Shown here: positions 33,560-43,234 of the stretch, piece after piece
Numbering within the stretch: position 1 is the stretch's first letter
Layout of the letters: every line of letters begins with the position of its first letter
Source: Clostridium sp. C2-6-12
GTDB lineage: Bacteria > Bacillota > Clostridia > Clostridiales > Clostridiaceae
NCBI RefSeq assembly: GCF_009928485.1
Contig: NZ_JAABNP010000026.1
Coordinates: 1 to 64,000, forward strand
DNA length: 64,000 nucleotides
Direction of reading: 5' to 3'
The notes under the pieces: generated by a model
The model's database searches: none
What the model saw: only the letters and a program-made list of their open reading frames with translations
Told to the model about the DNA's origin: nothing
Position numbers and translations under genes: made by a program

Positions 33560-34627
33560 ATGAATATATTAAGAAAAATAATTTCATTATTTTTGATTAC
33601 ATTAGCTATTTTTGCATTAGGAAGCACAATACAAGTTAAAAGAACTTCTAATTCATATTATAATAATCGTAAAATAATTAATGTGGCAGTAATATTTTTT
33701 ACACCAGAGGATCCTTACACTAAGGAAGTAATAGAAAGCTTAAAAGAGATAGAAAATATTAATGAAAATAATGTGAAATATACTTTTCTAAATCCTCAAA
33801 ATAATATAGCTATAAATACTGAAGTGTTAGATAAAGCATTACAAAGCGACTATGATTTATATATATTATATTTACCAGATAGAACAGAAGATGCTGTAAG
33901 ATTTGTGATTGATAAAGTTAGTCAAAGGAATAAAGCATTAATATTAATGAATATTCCAACGGAAATAGTATCAAAAGTCTCTAAAATCTATAATAAAGTA
34001 GCATTTGTAACTCCAGATTCTAGGAGGGCAGGTATTGCACAAGGGAATATTATTGTTGATTTATGGAATAGAAATAAAAAAGCTTTAGATAAAAATAACA
34101 ATGATATATTAGAATATGTTTTATTACAAGGACCTAATAATGATCCTCAGGTAGTTGATAGAACTAAATATGTTATATCAACGATTAATAATGCAGGAAT
34201 AAAAACTCAAGACCTTGCTATAGTAAATGCAAGTTGGGATAGGGAGTTGGCCAAAACTTCTATTGATAATGTATTACTCAGATACGGTGGAAATATAGAT
34301 GCTATAATTTCAAATAATGATGCTATGGCAATAGGTGCTATTGAAGCTCTGCAAAAATATGGATATAATAAGGGCGATGAGTTTAAAAATATAGCTGTTG
34401 TAGGCATTGATGGACTACAGGAAGCAAAGGATTTAATTGATAAAGGTATTATGGCAGGGACTGTTATTCAAGATCCAAAGGTTCAAAGTGAATTGCTGTA
34501 TACCATTGGAGTTAATTTAGTTAATAATTTAGATCCTATAGAAAATACAAATTATCAAATAGTTGATGGGCAGATTATTATCCCATTTCCCTATGACACA
34601 TACGTTAGTAAAGTAGAAGTAAAATAG
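33560..34627 (+). CDS. sugar-binding protein, MglB-like, solitary
   Basis: A 355-residue type-1 periplasmic binding protein. It has an N-terminal membrane segment (ISLFLITLAIFALGS) and no lipobox Cys, so it is probably a membrane-anchored rather than lipidated protein. The fold is clear: INVAVIFFTPEDPYTKEV, YILYLPDRTEDA, ILMNIPT, AGIAQGN, LLQGPNNDPQ, DAIISNNDAMAIGAIEAL, VVGIDGLQEA and GTVIQDPKVQ match galactose/glucose-binding MglB proteins. No ABC transporter genes are adjacent. In clostridia such solitary proteins can pair with sugar-sensing two-component systems; no such partner is next to it. Confidence 0.8.
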   Translation: MNILRKIISLFLITLAIFALGSTIQVKRTSNSYYNNRKIINVAVIFFTPEDPYTKEVIESLKEIENINENNVKYTFLNPQNNIAINTEVLDKALQSDYDLYILYLPDRTEDAVRFVIDKVSQRNKALILMNIPTEIVSKVSKIYNKVAFVTPDSRRAGIAQGNIIVDLWNRNKKALDKNNNDILEYVLLQGPNNDPQVVDRTKYVISTINNAGIKTQDLAIVNASWDRELAKTSIDNVLLRYGGNIDAIISNNDAMAIGAIEALQKYGYNKGDEFKNIAVVGIDGLQEAKDLIDKGIMAGTVIQDPKVQSELLYTIGVNLVNNLDPIENTNYQIVDGQIIIPFPYDTYVSKVEVK

Positions 34628-34658
34628 CAAAAAGAAATTTAATAAATATTTATATATA

Positions 34659-34699
34659 AAAAGCTGAAGTTTTTAAGTGAAGAAAATTTCAGCTTTTTA
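34659..34699 (+). terminator. Rho-independent terminator (AGCTGAGATTTT family)
   Basis: AAAAGCTGAAGTTTT pairs with AAAATTTCAGCTTTT; T-rich tail. Confidence 0.75.
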
Positions 34700-35021
34700 A
34701 CTTACGTAAATTATATATTTGAATGATAACGTAGATAAAAAAATGGAAAACATAAATATGCCTTATTGGAAAATTGAAAAATATAAGGATAAGATTGAGG
34801 AAACTATGAAACCATTTAAAATCCCCTCTATTACTTAATTTACAAATAAGTAAAAAATGTTGTATAAATAACATTTTTAGCATATTTGGAATATTGTTAG
34901 ACATAGGATTGCATAATATAATTAATAATAGAAAATTGTAAATTATATTTCTAGGTGTATTTGTGGGGCACAGGAACTTTTGAATTCAGCAATGAATTAG
35001 ACATTTTACATAAGCATATTA

Positions 35022-35180
35022 CTAAAAATAATCTTCAAATTGTGATATATCTTCAGATATTAAAGGCTCTCTTCGAAAACATTCTAATATTCTTGAAGAT
35101 ATTTTTTTATAAACTTGATTAAAATTGATGATATTAGAAGTGATTTTATCATCTTCAATTTCTCGTCTAAGTATGTCCAC
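35022..35180 (-). pseudogene. C-terminal coding remnant, unknown protein
   Basis: A 52-residue minus-strand frame ending FRREPLISEDISQFEDYF. The composition looks like real protein, but an in-frame stop lies just upstream and no good start or ribosome site is seen. Not recognised. Confidence 0.3.
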
Positions 35181-35528
35181 TTCCTTAAATTAAACATAAA
35201 AATAAATTGTTATTTAAATTGATAACATAACTATTAGATACTGCTTCATGTCTATGCAATAACAAGAACTACAAGTGTTATCAAATGGTTTATAAACACA
35301 AACTGAAACTGATTTTATGAGAATTAATTATAATTTTAAATTGTAGGAACTAAATAAAATATAACTAGAAATAAGAACTAATGTTTGATACAATGGTGTT
35401 AATTATCTAAAAATGTATGCATATAACATTAATTACAAATTTAAGTTATCTCATGTATAATAGGAGCAAGTAAGTGGATCAATTGTTAACTTTGCTTAGA
35501 ACTAAACTCTGTAATTTTGCTATAAGTG

Positions 35529-35600
35529 ATGAGATTCTTATACAAGTCTATTGATGAATTAATTGAAAAAGAATTTGCAAGATATAATAGAGAATTATAA
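35529..35600 (+). pseudogene. short C-terminal-like fragment
   Basis: A 23-residue frame (MRFLYKSIDELIEKEFARYN then REL) ending 30 bases before the first immunity-like gene. It resembles the tail of a helical protein, possibly a lost toxin or immunity gene. Weak. Confidence 0.25.
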
Positions 35601-35629
35601 AAACATTGGAAGATTGGAGTGAATAAATA

Positions 35630-36175
35630 ATGAAAAAAAGCATTTTACCAATACCGACACATCTTAAAAATATATTAATTCCTAAAGGAGACAAGAATGA
35701 TGAATTTTTTGTGGCAGGAGATATTGCTTGTACATGCGGAAACAAAGAATTTTCTTTAAGTTACCTTGGAGCATATGAGAACGAAATTATTACATTATGT
35801 GAATATGAAGGCGTTTTTTATTTAGCAATAGAATGCAAATGTAAAGAATGTGGGCAAGTACATTTAATATTTGATGATAATCTTCATGGTTGGAATGGAT
35901 TCGTTTGTGGTGACGAATCTGGATTTGAGGGATATGAAGATTTTCCAATGGAAAAATTAAAAAAATTATGGAAATGCCCAAAATGTAATGACGAGCACCA
36001 TGAAGTATCAGTAGCCATATCATCTGAAGGCAAAGAAGATTTCTTAGAAAATTGTGAAGATACAGAGTTTAGTGAAGAGGACTGGGTAAATGCTTTTAGC
36101 TGGATTACAATAAGCACAAGGTGTACAAATTGTGGTTTTATAGATGAAACCTGGATTGATTATGAAACTATGTAG
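35630..36175 (+). CDS. zinc-ribbon-like hypothetical protein, immunity-array type
   Basis: A 181-residue soluble protein with several paired cysteines: ACTCGN near residue 35, ECKCKECGQVHL near 70, WKCPKCNDEHHE near 115 and STRCTNCGFIDETW near 165. These suggest two zinc ribbons. It opens a row of small, acidic, unrelated proteins typical of immunity genes for polymorphic toxins. No named family recognised. AGATTGGAGTG upstream supports ATG 35630. Confidence 0.55.
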   Translation: MKKSILPIPTHLKNILIPKGDKNDEFFVAGDIACTCGNKEFSLSYLGAYENEIITLCEYEGVFYLAIECKCKECGQVHLIFDDNLHGWNGFVCGDESGFEGYEDFPMEKLKKLWKCPKCNDEHHEVSVAISSEGKEDFLENCEDTEFSEEDWVNAFSWITISTRCTNCGFIDETWIDYETM

Positions 36176-36240
36176 AAATGCCTAATATATAATCAGAAGA
36201 AATATATGATATGGTTATTGTTTATATTGGAGGAAGTGCA

Positions 36241-37866
36241 ATGGATATAGGACAAATTATAAGTGATGATATTTTAAAAGCTTTTGAGTTGCTGTTTGAA
36301 AGTTTAGGAAAGACTATAGCACCTATGGATATGGAAGGAGCTTTTAAGAAAAGTGATTTAAGAGTTGGTATTTATGATTCGGTTGAATTTGATTATAACA
36401 TGGGAAGAATTGAAATATTTTTAGATGAATTAAGTTATTCTCGTGCAGATGTAAAGTATCTAGGGAATGAAGCAGTAAAATTAATCACAAAAGATCAGCT
36501 AGTCAATGAAGTAATGCCAGTTTTACAAGAAAAAATGAAAAATAAAATGGAAACTTTAAAAGCTGATAAAAGATTTGATTATAAATACATAATAAAAGGA
36601 ACTTTTCGAATACAGGAAGGAAAGATAGAATTAACAGTTTTAGAGTATATTAATAATGAAAAAAAGAAAGCTTTAGCAAATAAAATTGAAAAATATATTG
36701 AAGATAAAATAGTAAAGGGAGTTTATCCAACTAAAGAAAAGGATATATTTTTTCTATGCAGATACATATTGGATCCTAAGCTATTTAATCAAATAGAAGC
36801 AGAGTATGTCATTAAAATATTTAATAAAATACTTGAGCTAAATGCTAAAAATGCAAATACGTTGGAGAGTAACAGGCAACATATAATTTATTCTCTTGAA
36901 CAATGGATTGAGAATAATTTTTTTAGAGAAGAATCAATATATGGTGTTGAAAAGAGTGAATTGCTAATTTATGCAGCAATTCTAATATTAAAATATGAAC
37001 CTGCGTATTGTAGAGATACTGCTTTGAAATTTTTACAAAAAGCAAAAGAATTGGGAAATAAGAATGCAGTTAATATTATAAAAATTGGAACAGGGAAATT
37101 TACCAAGGAAGATATTATGTATGAAGATGACGATTTAAAATTCACGGCTAATGATGCTTTTGCAGAAATAAGTATTACAATAAAAAATGAAATAGAGTCA
37201 AGTTATTCAAAATCATTAGATTTAATAATCAATTTACTGCAAAAAGATTTTCCAGCAAGTTATAAAATAATTTTAAAATCAAAAAATAAAAATTTACTTC
37301 CAATAAAGAAAATTGGTAAATCAAAAACTCAAGTATTTTTTGCTAATGCCTTAATTTATCCAAAGCTTTATCCTAAAATAGAGAAATATGTTAGGTGTGC
37401 AATAATTAAGGATTATGAATGGTATTCAGATGCTGAGGCAGAAAAATGCTGCAGACCTGGAACTTATGGAGCATTTGGCTTGGGTTTATTAAGTAAAGAT
37501 TATTATAACTTGATAATAGACTATATGGACAAGGTTGATAACGAGCATCAATCAGTTCAAAATCATTTTGCAGAAGCTTTTATAGAAAAGTATGGAGTTA
37601 ATGCTGAAACTATTCCAGTGCTCATAAAATGTTTACTTGCATGCTATGATAAAAAACCTTTTAAAAAATTAGAAGCTATTGAAACTTGTGAAAATTTAGA
37701 ATTTTTAATAAAAGAACTTGAAGTTTTAAAATCGTATGAAATTGAACATGTTATTTTCTTTATATGGGGCGGAATTGATAAGTTATCAAATAAACTAAAA
37801 AAGAAAACAGATATGAAGAAGTATTATGAAAGGATTATTGAGCTTTGTAAAAAAGGAGAAAGATAA
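36241..37866 (+). CDS. hypothetical protein (possibly DUF6138), immunity-array type
   Basis: A 541-residue soluble, mostly helical protein. Conserved-looking segments are YDSVEFDYNMGRIEIFLDEL near the N-terminus and DYEWYSDAEAEKCCRPGTY followed by GAFGLGL in the last third. I associate the latter with DUF6138, from memory only. ATG 36241 follows TTGGAGG; the ATG at 36211 lacks a site. It ends three bases before the next gene, so the two are coupled. Confidence 0.6.
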   Translation: MDIGQIISDDILKAFELLFESLGKTIAPMDMEGAFKKSDLRVGIYDSVEFDYNMGRIEIFLDELSYSRADVKYLGNEAVKLITKDQLVNEVMPVLQEKMKNKMETLKADKRFDYKYIIKGTFRIQEGKIELTVLEYINNEKKKALANKIEKYIEDKIVKGVYPTKEKDIFFLCRYILDPKLFNQIEAEYVIKIFNKILELNAKNANTLESNRQHIIYSLEQWIENNFFREESIYGVEKSELLIYAAILILKYEPAYCRDTALKFLQKAKELGNKNAVNIIKIGTGKFTKEDIMYEDDDLKFTANDAFAEISITIKNEIESSYSKSLDLIINLLQKDFPASYKIILKSKNKNLLPIKKIGKSKTQVFFANALIYPKLYPKIEKYVRCAIIKDYEWYSDAEAEKCCRPGTYGAFGLGLLSKDYYNLIIDYMDKVDNEHQSVQNHFAEAFIEKYGVNAETIPVLIKCLLACYDKKPFKKLEAIETCENLEFLIKELEVLKSYEIEHVIFFIWGGIDKLSNKLKKKTDMKKYYERIIELCKKGER

Positions 37867-37869
37867 AAT

Positions 37870-38310
37870 ATGAAACAGAAAATAATAAAGGTTAGAGAAA
37901 AATTAACCACAATTTTAGATGAAATTGTTATTAAGTTAGGTAGCTTAAATGAAGAGGCTATCTATGAAATACTAAATTCAAGAGAAACTGAGCCATTTGA
38001 CAGTAACTGGGTTAAAGCCTATGAAACCTTACAGCAGCAGCTTGAAAATTTAAATGAAAATGAAAAGAAGGAACTTGATGAATTTTTAGAGGAAATAAGA
38101 AAGGAGGCTTTTATTAAAACTATGAAAGATTCCCAATCATCAGATTTAGCAGCTTATGTTTCTGATGATTTTGAAATGATTGGAGCTGCATTAATAAATG
38201 AATTCACTAATTCATTTATAGATTCTTTGCTTAACATATATGCTTCAGGAATTGTTCCAGATAATATATCCATTGCAATGTATGAATTGGAAAAAATAAT
38301 AAATGAATAG
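37870..38310 (+). CDS. small helical hypothetical protein
   Basis: A 146-residue acidic helical protein (VREKLTTILDEIVIKLG..., NENEKKELDEFLEEIRKEAF), starting three bases after the preceding stop and overlapping the next small ORF by eight bases. No family recognised. Probably the partner of the 541-residue protein upstream. Confidence 0.6.
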   Translation: MKQKIIKVREKLTTILDEIVIKLGSLNEEAIYEILNSRETEPFDSNWVKAYETLQQQLENLNENEKKELDEFLEEIRKEAFIKTMKDSQSSDLAAYVSDDFEMIGAALINEFTNSFIDSLLNIYASGIVPDNISIAMYELEKIINE

Positions 38311-38458
38311 GATAGCAAAATTAGGAGATGTTTATTGTCTTCGGTCAGGAAGATATGATAAATGGGATGGGTATAAAGTTGTAAAAGAAGATAACAAAAA
38401 AGTCGCATTAATGATATTAGATTGGGGTGAAGAAATAGCAAATCAGTGGTTGATATAA
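38303..38458 (+). pseudogene. truncated immunity-like protein (N-terminal part)
   Basis: A 51-residue frame whose ATG overlaps the stop of the previous gene. KLGDVYCLRSGRYDKWDGYK and VALMILDWGEEIANQWLI look like the first third of a beta-rich immunity protein family in which GDVYC...LDW is followed by ~100 more residues. It stops early, so it is probably a truncated gene. Confidence 0.45.
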
Positions 38459-38487
38459 TTATAGCTAAGTGAAAGAAGGGCATTCTA

Positions 38488-39318
38488 ATGAAAAATATAT
38501 TTGAAGTTTATTGTGATTATACAAAGTATGAATATGTATTAGCGAGTTCGAATTTAGATATATCTGGAGGTGTATTAACAAAAGTAGAAATTGATGATAT
38601 TAAAAATCATCCAGAAATAGATAAGATAAAGATATTGGGATTAAAACAAGATACTTTTGAATATTTCATTGATAAATATGGACAGCAATTTAAAGCTATT
38701 TATTTTTTTAAGAATAAAGCAGTAAAAGATTTAAGCATACTTTCATCTTTAGAAAAAGTAGAATTTATTGGGTATTTTTTCAATCAAGGATGCACAAGGT
38801 TATGGGATATGAGCAAAAATTATGCTTTAAAAGGATTATCAATTAATGATTTTTCAAAACTTAACAACATTGATGATATTATTACAGCTCCTAATTTGGA
38901 ATTTCTGGATTTTGGGAATATGGTATGGAGTACTATGGTTTTAGATAGTTTAAAACCTCTTGCTAAAACAAAATTAAAGTATTTAAAGTTTAATGCGAAG
39001 AAAATTCTTGATGAAGATATAACACCTCTTGGTGAAATATCAACACTTGAAGAATTGGATTTTTCAACAAAATTATTTGAAATGGAGCAAATTGCTTGGC
39101 TCACAGCAAAGCTAGAGGAGGTTAAATCATTATCTCTTGGACCATATCACAAAATAGAAAAGCCAATAGAGTCTAGAAATAATAAAGGCATTAAGATGAA
39201 AGATACTTTTATACATGGAAAAGGAAAGCCCTTTTTAGATTCAAATTTAGATGAAAAGCGTATAAATAAATATGTTGAAGAGTTTGAGCAGATGTTAAAG
39301 AAGTATAAAAATAAGTGA
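38488..39318 (+). CDS. leucine-rich-repeat-like immunity-type protein
   Basis: A 276-residue protein with irregular LRR-like units (LKGLSINDFSKLNNIDDIIT, LEFLDFGNM, LKYLKFNAKKI, LEELDFSTKLFEM). Soluble, no signal peptide. LRR-like proteins occur in immunity clusters for contact-dependent or WapA-type toxins. AGAAGGGC precedes ATG 38488. Its exact role is unknown. Confidence 0.6.
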   Translation: MKNIFEVYCDYTKYEYVLASSNLDISGGVLTKVEIDDIKNHPEIDKIKILGLKQDTFEYFIDKYGQQFKAIYFFKNKAVKDLSILSSLEKVEFIGYFFNQGCTRLWDMSKNYALKGLSINDFSKLNNIDDIITAPNLEFLDFGNMVWSTMVLDSLKPLAKTKLKYLKFNAKKILDEDITPLGEISTLEELDFSTKLFEMEQIAWLTAKLEEVKSLSLGPYHKIEKPIESRNNKGIKMKDTFIHGKGKPFLDSNLDEKRINKYVEEFEQMLKKYKNK

Positions 39319-39664
39319 CGAATTCAATAATGAGATTAGTATTTTTATGGTTATTAAAAGTATATTAGCCCTCAAGTTTACTATAAATATTTATATATGT
39401 TTATAGTTTTCTATCTAAATAGTTATCTATTTAGATATTTAAATAGAAATATAGATTTCTTTAAAACTATGTAAATATTTAAATTTATTAATGGGCTTGG
39501 TTTAAAAGAAGCCAAGGAATATATTGATAATCTTAAATAGTAAAGTTCCTTATCTAAGATACATAATGTTCTTAAATGATGCAACAATTGAAGTTTATAG
39601 GTGTTACACAAATGTAAAAAATGCGTATTATCAGTTATTTATATTATATTAGGAGGAATTAGCG
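39319..39664. other. intergenic stretch with perfect palindrome
   Basis: About 345 bases. TATCTAAATA (39412-39421) and TATTTAGATA (39428-39437) form a perfect ten-bp hairpin. The stretch also holds the L7/L12-like remnant at 39475-39540. Nothing else supported. Confidence 0.5.
39475..39540 (+). pseudogene. L7/L12 C-terminal-like domain remnant
   Basis: The frame IFKFINGLGLKEAKEYIDNL ends at TAG 39538-39540. GLGLKEAKEYIDNL is the signature of the ribosomal-L7/L12-like C-terminal helix used in several small clostridial proteins. An in-frame stop lies just upstream, so only the tail is left. Confidence 0.5.
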
Positions 39665-40252
39665 ATGAACTCTTTTTCTTTTGACAGGTTGAAAGAGGTT
39701 TTTATAAAGGAAATAAAATCTGTATTCACACAATTTATTGATAAGTATAAGGATAAAAAGCCATATATTTTCACAATACTAGTTCCAGATTACATAGCCA
39801 CAAATCATCCAAAGTCCTATTGTATTTCTTTTAACGGAAATACAACTGATGAGTTTGAAGCTGAAGGCTATTGCTATACTACTACAGATTCATCTGAGCT
39901 ATATTACAAGTATTGCTCGGATGAATGGAATGACCATTCTATTTCAGAAAATGACTTTCCAGAATGCAACAAAATTGTTTTGGAGTATATTATTGAAAAT
40001 GAAAATGTTATTTCTAATCAAGACTACAATTATACTGATGAATTTTTACAATTCAGAGAAGACTTTTTTGACACCTTGATAAAATCCATAGAACAGTTAA
40101 GAGCAGAAGGATTTTTTAAATCAGTATATCAGGAGAATATATTGATTAATTTTGAAGTAAGAGAATACTATCAAGAGGATGAAATGCTCGAAATTTTCAA
40201 AAGACTGAATACAAAAGAAGAGTTAAGTATATATGCAAAATGGCTGGAATAA
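39665..40252 (+). CDS. DUF4303 family, immunity-type protein
   Basis: A 195-residue acidic protein. YIFTILVPDYIATNHPKSYC, SELYYKYCSDEWNDHSI and the following helical region match my memory of DUF4303, a family found among polymorphic-toxin immunity genes. AGGAGGAATTAGCG precedes ATG 39665. Cytoplasmic. Confidence 0.6.
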   Translation: MNSFSFDRLKEVFIKEIKSVFTQFIDKYKDKKPYIFTILVPDYIATNHPKSYCISFNGNTTDEFEAEGYCYTTTDSSELYYKYCSDEWNDHSISENDFPECNKIVLEYIIENENVISNQDYNYTDEFLQFREDFFDTLIKSIEQLRAEGFFKSVYQENILINFEVREYYQEDEMLEIFKRLNTKEELSIYAKWLE

Positions 40253-40365
40253 TGCTTTAATAGAGCTAATTATATTATATATATCTGATGAGAAAACTTT
40301 ATTAAAAATGTTCTTATGTTAGAGTGATAAATTAAAATAGTATATTGGCAGATAAGGAGAGAAAT

Positions 40366-40887
40366 ATGATTTATTTTACATCAGATTTACATTTTAATCA
40401 TGAAAAAATCATCAAGCACACAAAGAGGCCGTTTCATACAGTAGATGAAATGAATGGAAGGTTAATAAAGAATTGGAATAATATTATAAGACCTAATGAT
40501 GAAGTTTATATTTTAGGGGATTTTACTATGAAAGGCGGCATAATTGCCAATCATTATTTACAATTATTATATGGTACTAAATATTTAATAAAAGGAAATC
40601 ATGATAATTTTATTGACGATAATGCTTTTAATAAAGACTTATTTGAATGGATTAAAGATTATCATGAAATTGAGTATAGAAATTATAAATTTGTATTGTT
40701 TCATTATCCTATACTGGAATGGAACAAAAAAGGGCATGGTTCTATTCATTTGCATGGACATATACATTCAGATATTACATATAATCTTGAAATGCTAAAA
40801 AATGAAGTAAAGAGATACGATGTAGGTGTTGATGCAAATAATTATATGCCTATTTCAATCGAGGAAATTATTAAAACATTAGGGTAG
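40366..40887 (+). CDS. metallophosphoesterase (calcineurin-like)
   Basis: A 173-residue enzyme with all five metal motifs: SDLHFNH at the N-terminus (D-x-H), LGDFTMKGG (GD), KGNHDNF (GNHD), LFHYPILEW (H) and HLHGHIHS (GHxH). Small members of this group hydrolyse phosphodiesters or phosphatases of unknown substrate. ATG 40366 follows AAGGAGAG; the TTG at 40345 is not supported. It is an ordinary enzyme gene embedded in the immunity-like array. Confidence 0.88.
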   Translation: MIYFTSDLHFNHEKIIKHTKRPFHTVDEMNGRLIKNWNNIIRPNDEVYILGDFTMKGGIIANHYLQLLYGTKYLIKGNHDNFIDDNAFNKDLFEWIKDYHEIEYRNYKFVLFHYPILEWNKKGHGSIHLHGHIHSDITYNLEMLKNEVKRYDVGVDANNYMPISIEEIIKTLG

Positions 40888-40969
40888 AAGATTAGGAAGA
40901 TATTAATATCAGTTGAATACATGTTAAAACAAGAAAAGAATAGGAAAATAGCATATTATTCAAGATTGA

Positions 40970-41065
40970 TTAACTTATATTTGTTGTAAAAATTATAAGC
41001 TTGATCAAGTTTTAGCAAAGGTAATCCCTGAAGAATATCTTAATTTATTGAGCTCAAAATTTTAA
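40970..41065 (+). pseudogene. C-terminal coding remnant, unknown
   Basis: A frame reading YKLDQVLAKVIPEEYLNLLS then SKF and stop, with a TGA just upstream. Protein-like composition, no start or ribosome site. Another gene stub in the array. Confidence 0.35.
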
Positions 41066-41112
41066 TTTTATGAGGAATATTTCTTATATTTTATATATTA
41101 GGAGGGAAAACT

Positions 41113-42324
41113 TTGGAGGATTTAATTATAGATAACAGCATTTTTAAAATCAGCAATTATAATATGAATGAATTCTATGGTATATATATTGATGCAGATT
41201 TTCGTCTAAGCACAGGGGATATGTGCTATTTACAATCAAAGAATCAAATATTTTTTAGTATAAATAACTATAAAGATGCATCTGACATTGCATCACATTT
41301 AGATGAGCTAGAGAAATATAAAGATAACTTTTGCTATATTAAAATGGATATGGAAACTTTACAAACCACATGTTACTGCGAATCTGAGGGAGTACCATAT
41401 GACTTGTTCGAAGGTCCAAATGACGAAATTTGGTGCGTAATTGGATACTCAAAAACATCTTTAAATAGGGATGTGTGCCTGCCAATAGGGGATAGGAAGG
41501 ATATTGAGGATTGTAAACCAATGGCATCAGTAGCTGAACATATTTTTAGAGATGGAGATAAGATATTATCTTATACTGATGGAACCTTTAATAAAAAACC
41601 TACAAAGCTAGGAGTATATAAATTTTCTAAGACTAAACACTTTCAGTCAGTAAAGCGTGTGAAAATAGAAGAGCCATCGGTAAGTAGATGCTTGTATAAT
41701 GAAGAAGGAATACAAGCTTTTTCAACAATTGATGAAAATGTGATATTGCATCGCTTGCTTGATGATAAAGGAGTGTCTATTAAGGAACGTAAAGTTTATG
41801 CAGAAGGTATATTTTTGGATGCATATTTTGAAAAGAATAGCCCTGTTATAAATTGGAAAAATCATGAGACAGTTGAGGTAACAGCAAATGGCGGAAGAAT
41901 ATTTCACGTAGAAAGACCCAGTGAAATATTCTATGCAGTTTATGGCATTGACGATAAACAGATAGAAGAAAAGAAGTTATTTGAACTTACTGAATTATGT
42001 TCTATATATTGTATGGAAAGTGTGAAGTTAGATAACGATACATATGCATTAACTTTTACATATGGCAGCGATGAAGAACCAATAAAAGGAGGTAACGGCT
42101 GGCTTGTAGTTAAATCTGGAGAGCTTCTTGAATGTTGGTTACAGCATATAGATAAAAAGAGTTATATTGATCAAGTTACAGGGAGAAATATAAAACTTAA
42201 TATGGAGAATGTAATACTTCGTAAATTGAAGGCTTGTGGTAGAAGTTATTCTTTATATTTTGATGGAATAATTGATAGTAAGCATAGAAATAGAGCAGCA
42301 GTATTAATAAAAAACCTTATTTAA
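41113..42324 (+). CDS. beta-rich hypothetical protein, immunity-array type
   Basis: A 403-residue soluble protein with many short beta-strand-like segments (GIYIDADFRLSTGDMCYLQS, NDEIWCVIGYSKTSLNRDV, VYKFSKTKHFQSVKRVKIEE, GRIFHVERPSEIFYAVYGID). It may form a propeller-like fold. Not recognised. TTG 41113 follows GGAGGG. It lies among immunity-type genes and may be one. Confidence 0.5.
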   Translation: MEDLIIDNSIFKISNYNMNEFYGIYIDADFRLSTGDMCYLQSKNQIFFSINNYKDASDIASHLDELEKYKDNFCYIKMDMETLQTTCYCESEGVPYDLFEGPNDEIWCVIGYSKTSLNRDVCLPIGDRKDIEDCKPMASVAEHIFRDGDKILSYTDGTFNKKPTKLGVYKFSKTKHFQSVKRVKIEEPSVSRCLYNEEGIQAFSTIDENVILHRLLDDKGVSIKERKVYAEGIFLDAYFEKNSPVINWKNHETVEVTANGGRIFHVERPSEIFYAVYGIDDKQIEEKKLFELTELCSIYCMESVKLDNDTYALTFTYGSDEEPIKGGNGWLVVKSGELLECWLQHIDKKSYIDQVTGRNIKLNMENVILRKLKACGRSYSLYFDGIIDSKHRNRAAVLIKNLI

Positions 42325-42357
42325 AGAATGATGAGATAAATTATTTAAGGAGATTTT

Positions 42358-42780
42358 ATGATGAATTTTATCGATAGAGCTTTAGGACGGATAAATGAAA
42401 TGAGTGCTGATGATTTTTTGCAATCAATGGCAGATGTCTATAGTGAACCAATAGAAAGAGAGGAACTTAAAAGGTATCCACAATTTGTACAAGATGTTAT
42501 TTTTATTATTGATTATGATACTGAATTGCAAATGGAAGGGCTAGGAGGCTTTTTTTATGATTCAACAAAAGATTATGTCAATGAAACAATTATTGCATTA
42601 AAAAATTGTGGAGCAACAAAAGAGGCTGAAATATTAGAAAAATGCAAGAAGATTGTTATTGAAAACTACGATGAATATATTGAATTAGAAAATGAAACAT
42701 ATCTTAATAATGATTTTAAAGGTTTTTGGAAGCTTGTTAAGGAATATATTGGAAGAGAAAAAACAAATAAAAGATTATAA
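42358..42780 (+). CDS. DMP19/DUF4375 family protein, immunity-type
   Basis: A 140-residue protein with VIFIIDYDTELQMEGLGGFF and TIIALKNCGATKEAEIL, the hallmark of DMP19/DUF4375 proteins (DMP19 is a DNA mimic in Neisseria; many relatives are in immunity clusters). AAGGAG precedes ATG 42358 (ATG 42361 is also possible). Fourteen bases before the next gene, so one operon. Confidence 0.7.
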   Translation: MMNFIDRALGRINEMSADDFLQSMADVYSEPIEREELKRYPQFVQDVIFIIDYDTELQMEGLGGFFYDSTKDYVNETIIALKNCGATKEAEILEKCKKIVIENYDEYIELENETYLNNDFKGFWKLVKEYIGREKTNKRL

Positions 42781-42793
42781 TATAGGAGGATAA

Positions 42794-43168
42794 ATGAGAT
42801 TGAATAATGAAGAACGTGTGGAAGTATTGATAAAGAGATATGACTTTGATTTTAGTGAGAAATACCATGTTGAAATCAGACAACTTCTCGAAAAAGAGAT
42901 TATTAATTATCAAAATGGTAGCAGTGAATATTTACGTTTCTTATGCGGTTATTTGTTTTGTATAGGTGAAGTAAAAGACATAGAAATTATTAATAAGGCA
43001 AAGTATGGTATAAATATGGATGTTGGTTGCATGGTAGATGCTGAATGGATAGAAAGTCTTAAAAATGGTGGTGTAGAATCCGAATATGTACGCAATAGAC
43101 ATTTATTAATTGACGATTTCGTAAGCTATTACTCTAATTTTGAAGCTTCAGAAGATTTCGACGAGTGA
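42794..43168 (+). CDS. small hypothetical protein, immunity-type
   Basis: A 124-residue acidic protein (KAKYGINMDVGCMVDAEWIESL). Immediately downstream of the DMP19-like gene with its own AGGAGG. The compact acidic character and context suggest an immunity protein; no family is assigned with confidence. Confidence 0.55.
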   Translation: MRLNNEERVEVLIKRYDFDFSEKYHVEIRQLLEKEIINYQNGSSEYLRFLCGYLFCIGEVKDIEIINKAKYGINMDVGCMVDAEWIESLKNGGVESEYVRNRHLLIDDFVSYYSNFEASEDFDE

Positions 43169-43234
43169 CACACAAATTCTAGTTTAAATATTGTTAATAT
43201 AAATAGTAATTTTATATTTTAGGAGGAAATTTAC

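Larger units (their letters stand above)
34700..35629. other. 930-base gene desert with gene fragments
   Basis: It contains a 31-codon plus-strand frame at 34743 (MENINMPYWKIEKYKDKIEE...), a hairpin at 34852-34879 (AAAAATGTT/AACATTTTT), the minus-strand remnant at 35022-35180, a LexA-like GAACTAATGTTT near 35375, and the fragment at 35529-35600. It looks like a graveyard at the edge of the immunity array. Confidence 0.5.

Noticed and set aside
34689..34904. A 71-codon minus-strand frame in the gene desert.
   Set aside because: Low-complexity, Phe/Ile-rich translation of AT-rich DNA with no ribosome site.
35373..35390. A LexA-like GAACTAATGTTT.
   Set aside because: The second half site deviates, and no SOS gene follows; not enough to call an operator.
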